The notes under the pieces were generated by a model, which saw only the letters and a program-made list of their open reading frames with translations, had not been told where the DNA came from and ran no database searches. Both the position numbers and the translations under genes were made by a program. From contig NZ_LGAP01000024.1 in assembly GCF_001270265.1 (NCBI RefSeq), forward strand, positions 1 to 64,000: 64,000 bases of DNA. Reading direction: 5' to 3'. Positions 56,636 through 64,000 of the stretch are shown in pieces (the stretch's first letter is position 1; every line of letters starts with the position of its first letter). The stretch comes from Ensifer adhaerens (GTDB lineage Bacteria > Pseudomonadota > Alphaproteobacteria > Rhizobiales > Rhizobiaceae).

Positions 56636-56776
56636 GTTATCCTCGGGCTTGACCCGAGGATCCACACCCAAGCGAGGGCCTTCGTCGCATTCTGGGACGC
56701 ATTGGATGATGGCAGCGCATATCTGCGGACTTTTGCTGCGGCCTCCATGGATCCTCGGGTCAAGCCCGAGGATGAC
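56636..56776. repeat. Inverted repeat of the CCTCGGGCTTGACCCGAGG type
   Basis: Two 29-nt arms (56636-56664 and 56748-56776), each itself a near-palindrome, are inverted copies differing at one base. This sequence is common in rhizobial spacers. It sits between convergent transporter and pyc genes; the rest of this 390-nt gap holds only the pyc terminator. Confidence 0.75.
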
Positions 56777-56828
56777 GGAGGAGGAGGAGGATGACGGAGG
56801 AGAGGTAGTCCTTCCCGTCCACTCACGA

Positions 56829-56856
56829 AAACGGCCGGATTCGCATCCGGCCGTTT
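56829..56856 (-). terminator. Terminator after pyc
   Basis: A 12-bp AAACGGCCGGAT / ATCCGGCCGTTT stem with loop TCGC. On the minus strand it ends in TTTTCG, 22 nt past the pyc stop. Confidence 0.85.
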
Positions 56857-56878
56857 CTATCTTGCCTTGCCCGAAACC

Positions 56879-59800
56879 TCAGGCGCCAAAAACGATCAGC
56901 AGGTCCTTGGCATCGATCTGGTCGCCGGCACGCACCAGAACTTCGGCGACCGTGCCGTCCTTCTCCGCGTGCAAGGCGGTTTCCATCTTCATCGCCTCGA
57001 TCGACAACAGCACGTCGCCGGCCTTGACCGCCTGGCCCGCATGGACCGCGACCGTCGAGATCACGCCCGGCATCGGCGCGCCGAGCTGCGTGGCGTTGCC
57101 GGCCTCCGCCTTGCGGCGGATGGCGCTGGAGGCACCGCGGTTGCGATCGGGAACCTTGATCGGACGCGGCTGACCGTTGAGTTCGAAGAACACCTTGACC
57201 ATGCCCTTCTCGTCGATCTCGCCCTGGGTCTGGTTGAGAATGACGAGCGTCTTGCCCTTTTCCAGGTCGGCGAACAGCTCCTCGCCCGGCGCCATGCCGT
57301 AGAAATAAGCCGGCGTCGGCAGCACGCTGACGGGGCCGTAGGTCTCGGCCGCCAGCGCATAGTCGGTGAAGACCTTGGGATACATGAGGTAGGAGGCGAA
57401 CTCGTAGTCGTTGACTTCGCGCTCGAGCTTCTCTTCGATGACTTTACGCTCCGCATCAAGGTCGGCGGCTTCGAGCAGGGAGCCCGGGCGCACCACATAG
57501 GCCTTCTCGCCCTTCAGCGCCTTCTTCTGCAGGCCTTCCGGCCAGCCGCCCGGGGGCTGACCGAGATCGCCCTTGAGCATCGACACAACCGATTCCGGGA
57601 AGGCGATGTCCTTGGCCGGGTTCTCGACGTCGGCGACGGTCAGATCCTGGCTGACCATCATCAGCGCCATGTCGCCGACGACCTTCGACGACGGCGTCAC
57701 CTTGACGATGTCGCCGAACATCTGGTTGGCGTCGGCATAGGCCTGCGCCACCTCGTGCCAGCGGGTTTCGAGACCGAGCGAGCGGGCCTGCTCCTTGAGG
57801 TTGGTGAACTGGCCGCCCGGCATTTCGTGCAGGTAGACTTCCGACGCCGGGCCCTTGAGATCACTCTCGAAGGCGGCGTACTGGTGGCGCACCGCTTCCC
57901 AGTAGAACGAGATCCGGCGGATCCACTCGGGATCAAGGCCCGGGTCGCGCTCGGAGCCGCGTAGGGCTTCGACGATCGAACCGAGGCAGGGCTGCGAGGT
58001 GTTGCCCGAGAGCGAATCCATCGCCGCATCGACGACGTCGACGCCGGCGTCGACCGCCGCCAAAACGGTTGCAGCGGCAATGCCCGATGTGTCGTGGGTG
58101 TGGAAGTGGATCGGCAGGTCGGTCGCCTCCCGCAGCGCCTTGAACAGCACGCGCGCCGCAGCCGGCTTCAGCAGGCCGGCCATGTCCTTGACCGCGATGA
58201 TATGCGCCCCGGCCTTTTCCAGCTCGGCGGCAAGCGCCGTGTAATAGTTGAGATCGTATTTCGGCCGGGCGGCATTGAGGATGTCGCCGGTATAGCAGAT
58301 CGCCGCTTCGCAGATCTTGTTCTCCTCGGCAATCGCCTCCATCGAGACGCGCATGTTGTCGACCCAGTTGAGGCAGTCGAACACACGGAAGACGTCGATG
58401 CCGCCCCTTGCCGCCTGGCGCACGAAGTATTTGACGACGTTATCAGGATAGTTTTTGTAACCGACGCCGTTGGCGCCGCGCAAAAGCATCTGCAGCAGCA
58501 GGTTCGGCGCGTCCTCGCGGATGCGTGCCAGCCGGTCCCACGGATCCTCGGTGAGGAAGCGCATCGAAACGTCGAAGGTCGCACCACCCCAGCATTCGAG
58601 CGAGAACAGATTGGGCAGCGCCCGGGCATAGGTACCGGCGACGCGGGCGATGTCGTAGGTGCGCATGCGGGTCGCCAGCAGCGACTGGTGGCCGTCGCGC
58701 ATCGTCGTGTCGGTGACGAGAACCTGCGGCTGCGCCCGCACCCATTCGGCGAACTTCTTCGGGCCGAGCTGGTCGAGCATCTGCTTGGTGCCCGGCTTGA
58801 TGTCGCCGCCGATGAACGGCACGACGGGGGCGGCGATCTCGTCCGACGGACGCGGACGGCCCTTGGCCTCCGGATGGCCATTGACGGTGACGTCGGCCAG
58901 GTAGGTCAAGAGCTTGGTCGCGCGGTCCTGTCGGCGCACCTGCTGGAACAGCTCCGGCGTCGTGTCGATGAAGCGCGTGGTGTAGGTGTTGTCGTGGAAC
59001 TTCGCGTGGCTGATGATCGCTTCGAGGAAGGTCAGGTTCGTCGCCACCCCACGGATGCGGAATTCGCGCAGCGCCCGGATCATGCGCTGGATCGCCTCGT
59101 CGGGGTTCGGGGCCCAGGCGGTTACTTTTTCCAGCAGCGGATCGTAATAGCGGGTGATGACCGCGCCCGAATAGGCCGTGCCGCCATCAAGCCGGATGCC
59201 GAAGCCGGTGGCGCCGCGATAGGCGGTGATGCGACCATAGTCCGGAATGAAGTTCTGCTCCGGATCTTCCGTGGTGATGCGGCACTGCAGCGCGTGGCCG
59301 TTGAGGCGGATGTTTTCCTGCGCCGGAACACCCGATTCCGGCGTGCCGATGGCATAACCGTCGAGGATGTGGATCTGCGCCTTGACGATGTCGATGCCGG
59401 TGACGACTTCGGTCACCGTGTGCTCGACCTGGATGCGCGGATTGACCTCGATGAAGTAGAATTTGCCGCTGTCGGCATCCATCAGATATTCGACGGTGCC
59501 GGCGCCGATATAGTTCGTCGCCTCGGCGATGCGCTTGGAATAGGCGGCAAGTTCCTCGCGCTGGCTGGCGCTGAGGTAGGGCGCCGGCGCACGCTCGACG
59601 ACCTTCTGGTTGCGCCGCTGGATCGAGCAGTCGCGCTCGAACAGATGCACGACGTTGCCGTGGGTATCGCCAAGCACCTGGCTTTCGACATGCCGGGCGC
59701 GCTCGACCAGCTTTTCAAGATAGACCTCGTCCTTGCCGAAGGCGGCCTTGGCCTCGCGCTTGGCTTCCGTCACCTCGCGGGCGAGATCCTTCGGGTCGCG

Positions 59801-60337
59801 GATGGCGCGCATGCCACGGCCGCCGCCGCCCCAGGAGGCCTTCAGCATCACGGGATAGCCGATCGCCTCGGCCATCTTCGCCACTTCCGCCATGTCGTCG
59901 GGAAGCGGTTCCGTCGCCGGCACGACCGGTACGCCGATCGAGATCGCCAGGTTGCGGGCGGCAACCTTGTTGCCGAGCTGGCGCATGGTTTCCGGCTTCG
60001 GGCCGATGAAGGTGATGCCCGCCTCCGCGCAGGCCTCGGCGAATTCCGGGCTTTCCGACAACAGGCCGTAGCCCGGATGGATGGCATCGGCGCCGGAAAG
60101 CTTGGCAACGCGGATCACTTCGTCGATCGACAGATAGCTCTCGATCGGGCCGAGGTCGCGCGACAGATGCGGGCCGCGGCCGACCTGATAACTTTCGTCC
60201 GCCTTGAAGCGGTGCAGCGCCAGTTTGTCCTCTTCAGCCCATATCGCGACCGTTTTCAGACCTAGTTCATTGGCCGCGCGGAACACGCGGATGGCAATTT
60301 CGGAACGGTTGGCAACAAGGATCTTCGAGATGGGCAA
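56879..60337 (-). CDS. pyc: Pyruvate carboxylase
   Basis: Biotin enzyme that carboxylates pyruvate to oxaloacetate, refilling the TCA cycle. The single 1152-residue chain has an N-terminal biotin carboxylase with ATP-grasp (KASWGGGGRGMRAI, EVNPRIQVEHTVTE). The central carboxyltransferase barrel (TDTTMRDGHQSLLATRMRT, split across its metal site, and HFHTHDTSGI) follows, and the C-terminal carrier domain has biotinyl lysine K1117 in EAMKMETA. It is full length for the alpha4 form. Confidence 0.98.
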   Translation of the reverse strand: MPISKILVANRSEIAIRVFRAANELGLKTVAIWAEEDKLALHRFKADESYQVGRGPHLSRDLGPIESYLSIDEVIRVAKLSGADAIHPGYGLLSESPEFAEACAEAGITFIGPKPETMRQLGNKVAARNLAISIGVPVVPATEPLPDDMAEVAKMAEAIGYPVMLKASWGGGGRGMRAIRDPKDLAREVTEAKREAKAAFGKDEVYLEKLVERARHVESQVLGDTHGNVVHLFERDCSIQRRNQKVVERAPAPYLSASQREELAAYSKRIAEATNYIGAGTVEYLMDADSGKFYFIEVNPRIQVEHTVTEVVTGIDIVKAQIHILDGYAIGTPESGVPAQENIRLNGHALQCRITTEDPEQNFIPDYGRITAYRGATGFGIRLDGGTAYSGAVITRYYDPLLEKVTAWAPNPDEAIQRMIRALREFRIRGVATNLTFLEAIISHAKFHDNTYTTRFIDTTPELFQQVRRQDRATKLLTYLADVTVNGHPEAKGRPRPSDEIAAPVVPFIGGDIKPGTKQMLDQLGPKKFAEWVRAQPQVLVTDTTMRDGHQSLLATRMRTYDIARVAGTYARALPNLFSLECWGGATFDVSMRFLTEDPWDRLARIREDAPNLLLQMLLRGANGVGYKNYPDNVVKYFVRQAARGGIDVFRVFDCLNWVDNMRVSMEAIAEENKICEAAICYTGDILNAARPKYDLNYYTALAAELEKAGAHIIAVKDMAGLLKPAAARVLFKALREATDLPIHFHTHDTSGIAAATVLAAVDAGVDVVDAAMDSLSGNTSQPCLGSIVEALRGSERDPGLDPEWIRRISFYWEAVRHQYAAFESDLKGPASEVYLHEMPGGQFTNLKEQARSLGLETRWHEVAQAYADANQMFGDIVKVTPSSKVVGDMALMMVSQDLTVADVENPAKDIAFPESVVSMLKGDLGQPPGGWPEGLQKKALKGEKAYVVRPGSLLEAADLDAERKVIEEKLEREVNDYEFASYLMYPKVFTDYALAAETYGPVSVLPTPAYFYGMAPGEELFADLEKGKTLVILNQTQGEIDEKGMVKVFFELNGQPRPIKVPDRNRGASSAIRRKAEAGNATQLGAPMPGVISTVAVHAGQAVKAGDVLLSIEAMKMETALHAEKDGTVAEVLVRAGDQIDAKDLLIVFGA

Positions 60338-60453
60338 GTCGGACTCCTCAATGACTTGAAACGCGGGAAATGCTGCACCCGCGAAATGAAGTATTAGCGG
60401 GTCGCGGAATGAAGCGCAATTTCAGAGTCGAGCGGAAACCCGCGAGAAAGGGA

Positions 60454-61194
60454 TCAGGAAATGAGCCCCAGCCGGAAGGCGATCGCCACGACGTGGTGAC
60501 GGTTCTTGCCCTTCAGTTTCTCCTGGATGCCGTTCATGTACCAATCGACCGTGTGACTGGAAATATCCAGCACCTTGCTGATGTCGTTCGAGGTCATGCC
60601 GTCGGCGAGGTAGTTGAGCGCTTCCATTTCGCGGCGCGTCATCTGCACTTCGACACGGGACGCGAGCTCGGCTGAAATCTCCGGATCGGTCAGTTCCAGC
60701 AGCTTCCAGAACAGACGCTTGGCAATCTGGTCGAACAGGCTGATCTCGACCGGGCTCAGGTCGACGACACGGCCGCCGACCGTCAGGTTGCCGAGCAGGC
60801 CGCGGCGGCCATGCACCGGGAAGATGTAACCATCGTGAAGGCCATGGTTGCGGCCCTCGATCATCATGCTTTCCATGCGTTTGCGATGCGGATCGGAGCG
60901 GAAGGCGAACAACGTGTCGCGCCAGCGGAAACCGCGCTGCGCGTGGCCGAGGTAGCGAATGGTCGGGTCGATTACCACATACTTCTTGCGGATGTAGATC
61001 TGCGGCCAACCCTCCGGCCAACGGCCGGCGAGCAGCAGCCTCAACGGATTTTCGTGAGGCTTCGGCTGCCTGACGACGCCATAGAAGTCGAAGCCGCAGC
61101 GGTCGAGCAACCGTTCGAATTCCGGTACGATTTCTTCGCGGGTCTTCATCTCTTCGATCAGCGCGAGAAATTGCACAAGCAGCGTGATATTCAT
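60454..61194 (-). CDS. expR: LuxR-family quorum-sensing regulator ExpR
   Basis: Acyl-homoserine-lactone-responsive regulator of 246 residues. The autoinducer domain carries the conserved W64, D77-P78 and W91 positions (GWPQIYI, IDPTIRYLGH, GFRWRDT). The C-terminal LuxR helix-turn-helix begins MTRREMEALNYLADGMTSND (185-204) and continues HTVDWYMNGIQEKL. In S. meliloti ExpR uses SinI-made signals to control exopolysaccharide and motility. No luxI gene lies here. The reading frame is intact. Confidence 0.85.
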   Translation of the reverse strand: MNITLLVQFLALIEEMKTREEIVPEFERLLDRCGFDFYGVVRQPKPHENPLRLLLAGRWPEGWPQIYIRKKYVVIDPTIRYLGHAQRGFRWRDTLFAFRSDPHRKRMESMMIEGRNHGLHDGYIFPVHGRRGLLGNLTVGGRVVDLSPVEISLFDQIAKRLFWKLLELTDPEISAELASRVEVQMTRREMEALNYLADGMTSNDISKVLDISSHTVDWYMNGIQEKLKGKNRHHVVAIAFRLGLIS

Positions 61195-61576
61195 GGATCA
61201 CCTTCCAGGTAGAACACGTGTGCGAGGGCCGGACACCGGACATGAATGAACCGTTCAGCGGCCATTCATGTTGCACCCGCATAATTCGACATACCATGCC
61301 CGGTCTTGTGCGGAAATCGCAAGAAATCGGAATTGGGCGGAAAAGATAGCAAACTATGGATACCTTCGCCAAGCCCGCCGATGGGCAAATGGGGTTCCGC
61401 CGTCAAATCCGTCTCAAGCTTCTGATTTTCTTTAGATATCGCTAATGACCGTCCCCGAGCGGCTTGACGGCCGGCAGCGCGGTGCCACGTGCCCGTCTGC
61501 CGGGGAGTGTCAAGGCGTGACGCATTTGCCGCTATTTGCTGCGGCGCAAAATCCGGTACCCGAAAGGGGTGAGACA

Positions 61577-63334
61577 GTGTCATTGTTCCAAGTGTATGCA
61601 AGAGCGCTTCAGTATCTTGCGGTTCACAAGTTCCGTGTCTCGGCGATCGTGTTCGCCAACGTCGTGCTCGCCGTCATCACGATTGCGGAGCCGATCCTGT
61701 TTGGTCGCATCATCGACGCCATTTCCTCCAAAGGCGAAGTCACGCCGATGCTGCTGATGTGGGCGGGCCTGGGTGTGTTCAACACCGTTGCCTTCGTCCT
61801 CGTCGCCCGCGAAGCGGACCGGCTCGCCCATGGCCGCCGTGCCACGCTTCTGACGGAAGCCTTCGGCCGCATCGTTTCGATGCCACTCTCCTGGCACAGC
61901 CAGCGCGGCACCTCGAACGCGCTGCACACCCTGCTTCGCGCCTGCGAAACGCTGTTCGGTCTCTGGCTCGAATTCATGCGCCAGCATCTGGCAACGGCCG
62001 TTGCGCTCGTCCTCTTGATCCCGACTGCGTTTGCGATGGATGTGCGCCTGTCACTGGTGCTCGTCGTCCTCGGTGTCTCCTATGTCTTGATCAGCAAGGC
62101 GGTGATGAGCCGCACCAAGGAGGGCCAGGCCTCGGTCGAAAACCACTACCACACGGTTTTCTCCCACGTTTCCGACGCCATCAGCAACGTGTCCGTCGTT
62201 CACAGCTACAATCGCATCGAAGCCGAGACGCGAGAGCTCAAGAAGTTCACCGAACGCCTGATCTCCGCTCAGTTCCCGGTCCTGGACTGGTGGGCGCTGG
62301 CAAGCGCGCTCAACCGCGTCGCTTCGACCATCTCGATGATGACGATCCTCGTCATCGGTACCGTGCTCGTCCAGCGCGGCGAACTCGGCGTCGGCGAAGT
62401 CATCGCCTTCATCGGCTTTGCCAACCTGCTGATCGGCCGTCTCGACCAGATGAAGGCTTTCGTCACGCAGATCTTCGAAGCCCGCGCCAAGCTTGAAGAC
62501 TTCTTCCAGCTGGAAGATTCGGTGCGCGAACGCGAAGAACCGGCCGGCGCGATGGACCTGGCTGCGGTCAAGGGCGAAGTGGAATTCCGCGACGTGTCCT
62601 TCGATTTCGCCAACACCACGCAGGGCGTGCGCAACGTGTCGTTCACCGCCAAGGCCGGTCAGACGATCGCAATCGTCGGCCCGACCGGTGCCGGCAAGAC
62701 CACGCTCGTCAACCTGCTGCAGCGCGTTCACGAGCCGCGTGATGGCCAGATCCTGATCGACGGCGTTGATATCGCCAAGGTGACGCGCAAGTCGCTGCGC
62801 CGCTCGATTGCCACCGTCTTCCAGGACGCTGGCCTGATGAACCGCTCGATCTGCGAAAACATCCGGCTTGGCCGTGACGACGCGTCGCTCGACGAAGTGA
62901 TGGCCGCCGCCGAAGCGGCTGCCGCCAGCGACTTCATCGAGAGCCGCAACAGCGGCTACAACACCGTGGTCGGCGAGCGCGGCAACCGCCTTTCGGGCGG
63001 CGAGCGCCAGCGTGTTGCGATCGCCCGCGCCATTCTCAAGAACGCACCGATCCTGGTGCTCGACGAGGCGACCAGCGCGCTCGACGTCGAGACCGAGGCG
63101 CGGGTGAAGGATGCGATCGACGCGCTGCGCAAGGACCGCACCACCTTCATCATCGCCCACCGCCTGTCGACGGTGCGTGAGGCCGATCTGGTGATCTTCA
63201 TGGATCAGGGCCAGATCGTCGAAATGGGCGGCTTCAACGAGCTCAGCCAGAGCAACGGTCGCTTCGCCGCCCTGCTTCGCGCCAGCGGCATACTGACGGA
63301 CGACGATGTCCGCATGAGCCACACGGCGGCCTGA
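61577..63334 (+). CDS. ndvA: Cyclic beta-1,2-glucan exporter NdvA
   Basis: Fused ABC exporter of 585 residues that moves cyclic beta-1,2-glucan to the periplasm, needed for osmotic adaptation and nodule invasion. The N-terminal six-helix domain begins SLFQVYARALQYLAVHKFRV. The C-terminal ATPase has Walker A GPTGAGKTT, signature [16 protein letters not shown] and Walker B ILVLDEATSALD. I chose the GTG at 61577, preceded by AAGGGG. The open frame to 61445 lacks a family counterpart. Confidence 0.93.
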   Translation: MSLFQVYARALQYLAVHKFRVSAIVFANVVLAVITIAEPILFGRIIDAISSKGEVTPMLLMWAGLGVFNTVAFVLVAREADRLAHGRRATLLTEAFGRIVSMPLSWHSQRGTSNALHTLLRACETLFGLWLEFMRQHLATAVALVLLIPTAFAMDVRLSLVLVVLGVSYVLISKAVMSRTKEGQASVENHYHTVFSHVSDAISNVSVVHSYNRIEAETRELKKFTERLISAQFPVLDWWALASALNRVASTISMMTILVIGTVLVQRGELGVGEVIAFIGFANLLIGRLDQMKAFVTQIFEARAKLEDFFQLEDSVREREEPAGAMDLAAVKGEVEFRDVSFDFANTTQGVRNVSFTAKAGQTIAIVGPTGAGKTTLVNLLQRVHEPRDGQILIDGVDIAKVTRKSLRRSIATVFQDAGLMNRSICENIRLGRDDASLDEVMAAAEAAAASDFIESRNSGYNTVVGERGNRLSGGERQRVAIARAILKNAPILVLDEATSALDVETEARVKDAIDALRKDRTTFIIAHRLSTVREADLVIFMDQGQIVEMGGFNELSQSNGRFAALLRASGILTDDDVRMSHTAA

Positions 63335-63363
63335 GCCGACACCTTATCAATCATGCAATGCCC

Positions 63364-63394
63364 AAAGCCCCGGATCGCCTCCGGGGCTTTTTTT
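63364..63394 (+). terminator. Terminator after ndvA
   Basis: AAAGCCCCGGA / TCCGGGGCTTT stem with a 5-nt loop and a seven-base or longer T-tract. It begins 30 nt after the ndvA stop and may also serve the convergent gene. Confidence 0.92.
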
Positions 63395-63396
63395 GT

Positions 63397-64000
63397 TCAC
63401 GTCGCGCGCATCGGCTTTGTGCTGGCGATGCCCCTCAGCCATTCCAGATAGTAGCCGTAGACGAAGTGCAGGCCGATGCCGACGATAACGAAGAATGTGC
63501 CGGCGATCGGGTTTCGGCCGGTGACGAACAGCAGCACCTGGCCGACCATCGCCAGGATCGTCCCGAAGATGAAGATCGGCAGAGAATGGCGGCCGACCAT
63601 CGCCAGCGGATGGTCGGCATCGAGCCTGGCGAGGCGGCTGACGGCGGGAATGACCGCCATGAGATAGGCGATCGCCAAAACATGCGAGAGCCGCGTCAAT
63701 GACAGGAAGGTCTTGTCGAATCCGGTCAGCACGGCCGGAAGACCGAAGGACAGGTCGATGTTCCACCAGGAAAACAGAACCCACAGTGCCGAAACGACGA
63801 GATAGATCGCAGCGATCGCGATCAGCAGCGGCCTGCGCGGCAGGACGGCACCCTGGCGGATCGCCGTCATCGCGACGATGCCGATGACGAAGAGGAACTG
63901 CCATGACCACGGATTGAGAAACCAGTAGCCCTCGTCGAGGAAGTTGGAAGGCACCAGCTTGAACACCCCGGCAGCGAGCCAGAGCAATGCGGAAAACACG
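63397..64000 (-). CDS. opgC: OpgC-like membrane acyltransferase, C-terminal part
   Basis: C-terminal 200 residues of a multi-helix membrane protein; the N terminus lies beyond the window edge. The segment EGYWFLNPWSWQFLFVIG and the run of helices ending VYGYYLEWLRGI match the OpgC family, which adds succinyl groups to periplasmic glucans. The ATG at 63999 is probably internal. Its position convergent to ndvA fits a role in modifying the exported cyclic glucan. Confidence 0.75.
   Translation of the reverse strand, partial: VFSALLWLAAGVFKLVPSNFLDEGYWFLNPWSWQFLFVIGIVAMTAIRQGAVLPRRPLLIAIAAIYLVVSALWVLFSWWNIDLSFGLPAVLTGFDKTFLSLTRLSHVLAIAYLMAVIPAVSRLARLDADHPLAMVGRHSLPIFIFGTILAMVGQVLLFVTGRNPIAGTFFVIVGIGLHFVYGYYLEWLRGIASTKPMRAT

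Noticed and set aside
58094-60265. 723-codon plus-strand frame inside pyc
   Set aside because: It is antisense to the biotin carboxylase domain, which has all expected motifs; shadow frame.

Overview
The window is a high-GC alphaproteobacterial chromosome segment, almost certainly from the Rhizobiaceae and most like Sinorhizobium/Ensifer. Three things point there. Gene order (ccm genes, acnA, rpoH2, carD, fdxA, helicase, phbB/phbA/phaR, rpmF, mtgA, hisC, ispG, pyc, expR, ndvA) resembles what I recall of the S. meliloti chromosome. Several proteins (NdvA, ExpR, RpoH2, Pyc) look typical of that group. The spacers carry rhizobial mosaic repeats: four clear RIME1-like copies and one decayed copy, plus other inverted repeats. 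It is ordinary core chromosome: I see no prophage, insertion sequence, CRISPR array, tRNA or rRNA.

Layout. 0.2-3.3 kb: cytochrome c maturation genes ccmABCDG on the minus strand, with an FNR/FixK-like box before ccmC. 3.5-6.2 kb: aconitase acnA. 6.4-9.7 kb: DUF1223 and DUF2794 proteins, an acetyltransferase and a Bax-inhibitor-1 membrane protein. 9.9-13.9 kb: a YbbA/YbbP-type ABC exporter divergent from a TesA-type esterase, the same neighbourhood as in E. coli. 14-18.4 kb: thpR, a low-molecular-weight phosphatase, pterin dehydratase, a YkvA protein, an IalB-family protein and rlmN. 18.6-21.6 kb: an ABC importer of the TrpXYZ type. 21.8-25.7 kb: a LysE exporter, argG, and a MarR/MFS efflux pair with a clear operator. 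25.7-32.5 kb: an ABC-F protein, thiamine diphosphokinase, an acetyltransferase, then a TPP riboswitch driving thiBPQ.

32.7-40.8 kb: an M48 lipoprotein protease, heat-shock sigma factor rpoH2, carD, fdxA, an S4 RNA-binding protein and a large SUV3-like helicase. 41.4-44.5 kb: polyhydroxybutyrate genes phbA and phbB with a small exported protein between them, and divergent phaR. 44.6-51.2 kb: a membrane protein, rpmF, GST, DUF1868, mtgA, a prenyl diphosphate synthase, hisC and ispG. 51.4-56.5 kb: a DeoR-VOC-MFS operon facing a cystine/polar amino acid ABC importer. 56.9-64 kb: pyruvate carboxylase, the LuxR-type regulator ExpR, the cyclic glucan exporter NdvA and the edge of an OpgC-like acyltransferase that may modify the exported glucan.

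The most unusual stretch is the 670-bp spacer between the helicase and phbB (40751-41420). It holds 16 GANTC sites, the target of the CcrM cell-cycle methyltransferase, within 392 bp, many spaced about one helical turn apart. It also holds two diverged 92-nt repeats with no gaps between them. Each has a CTATAT box, and each has a short reading frame sharing the peptide SAIRRRFVP with several synonymous codon differences. I know of no description of this combination.
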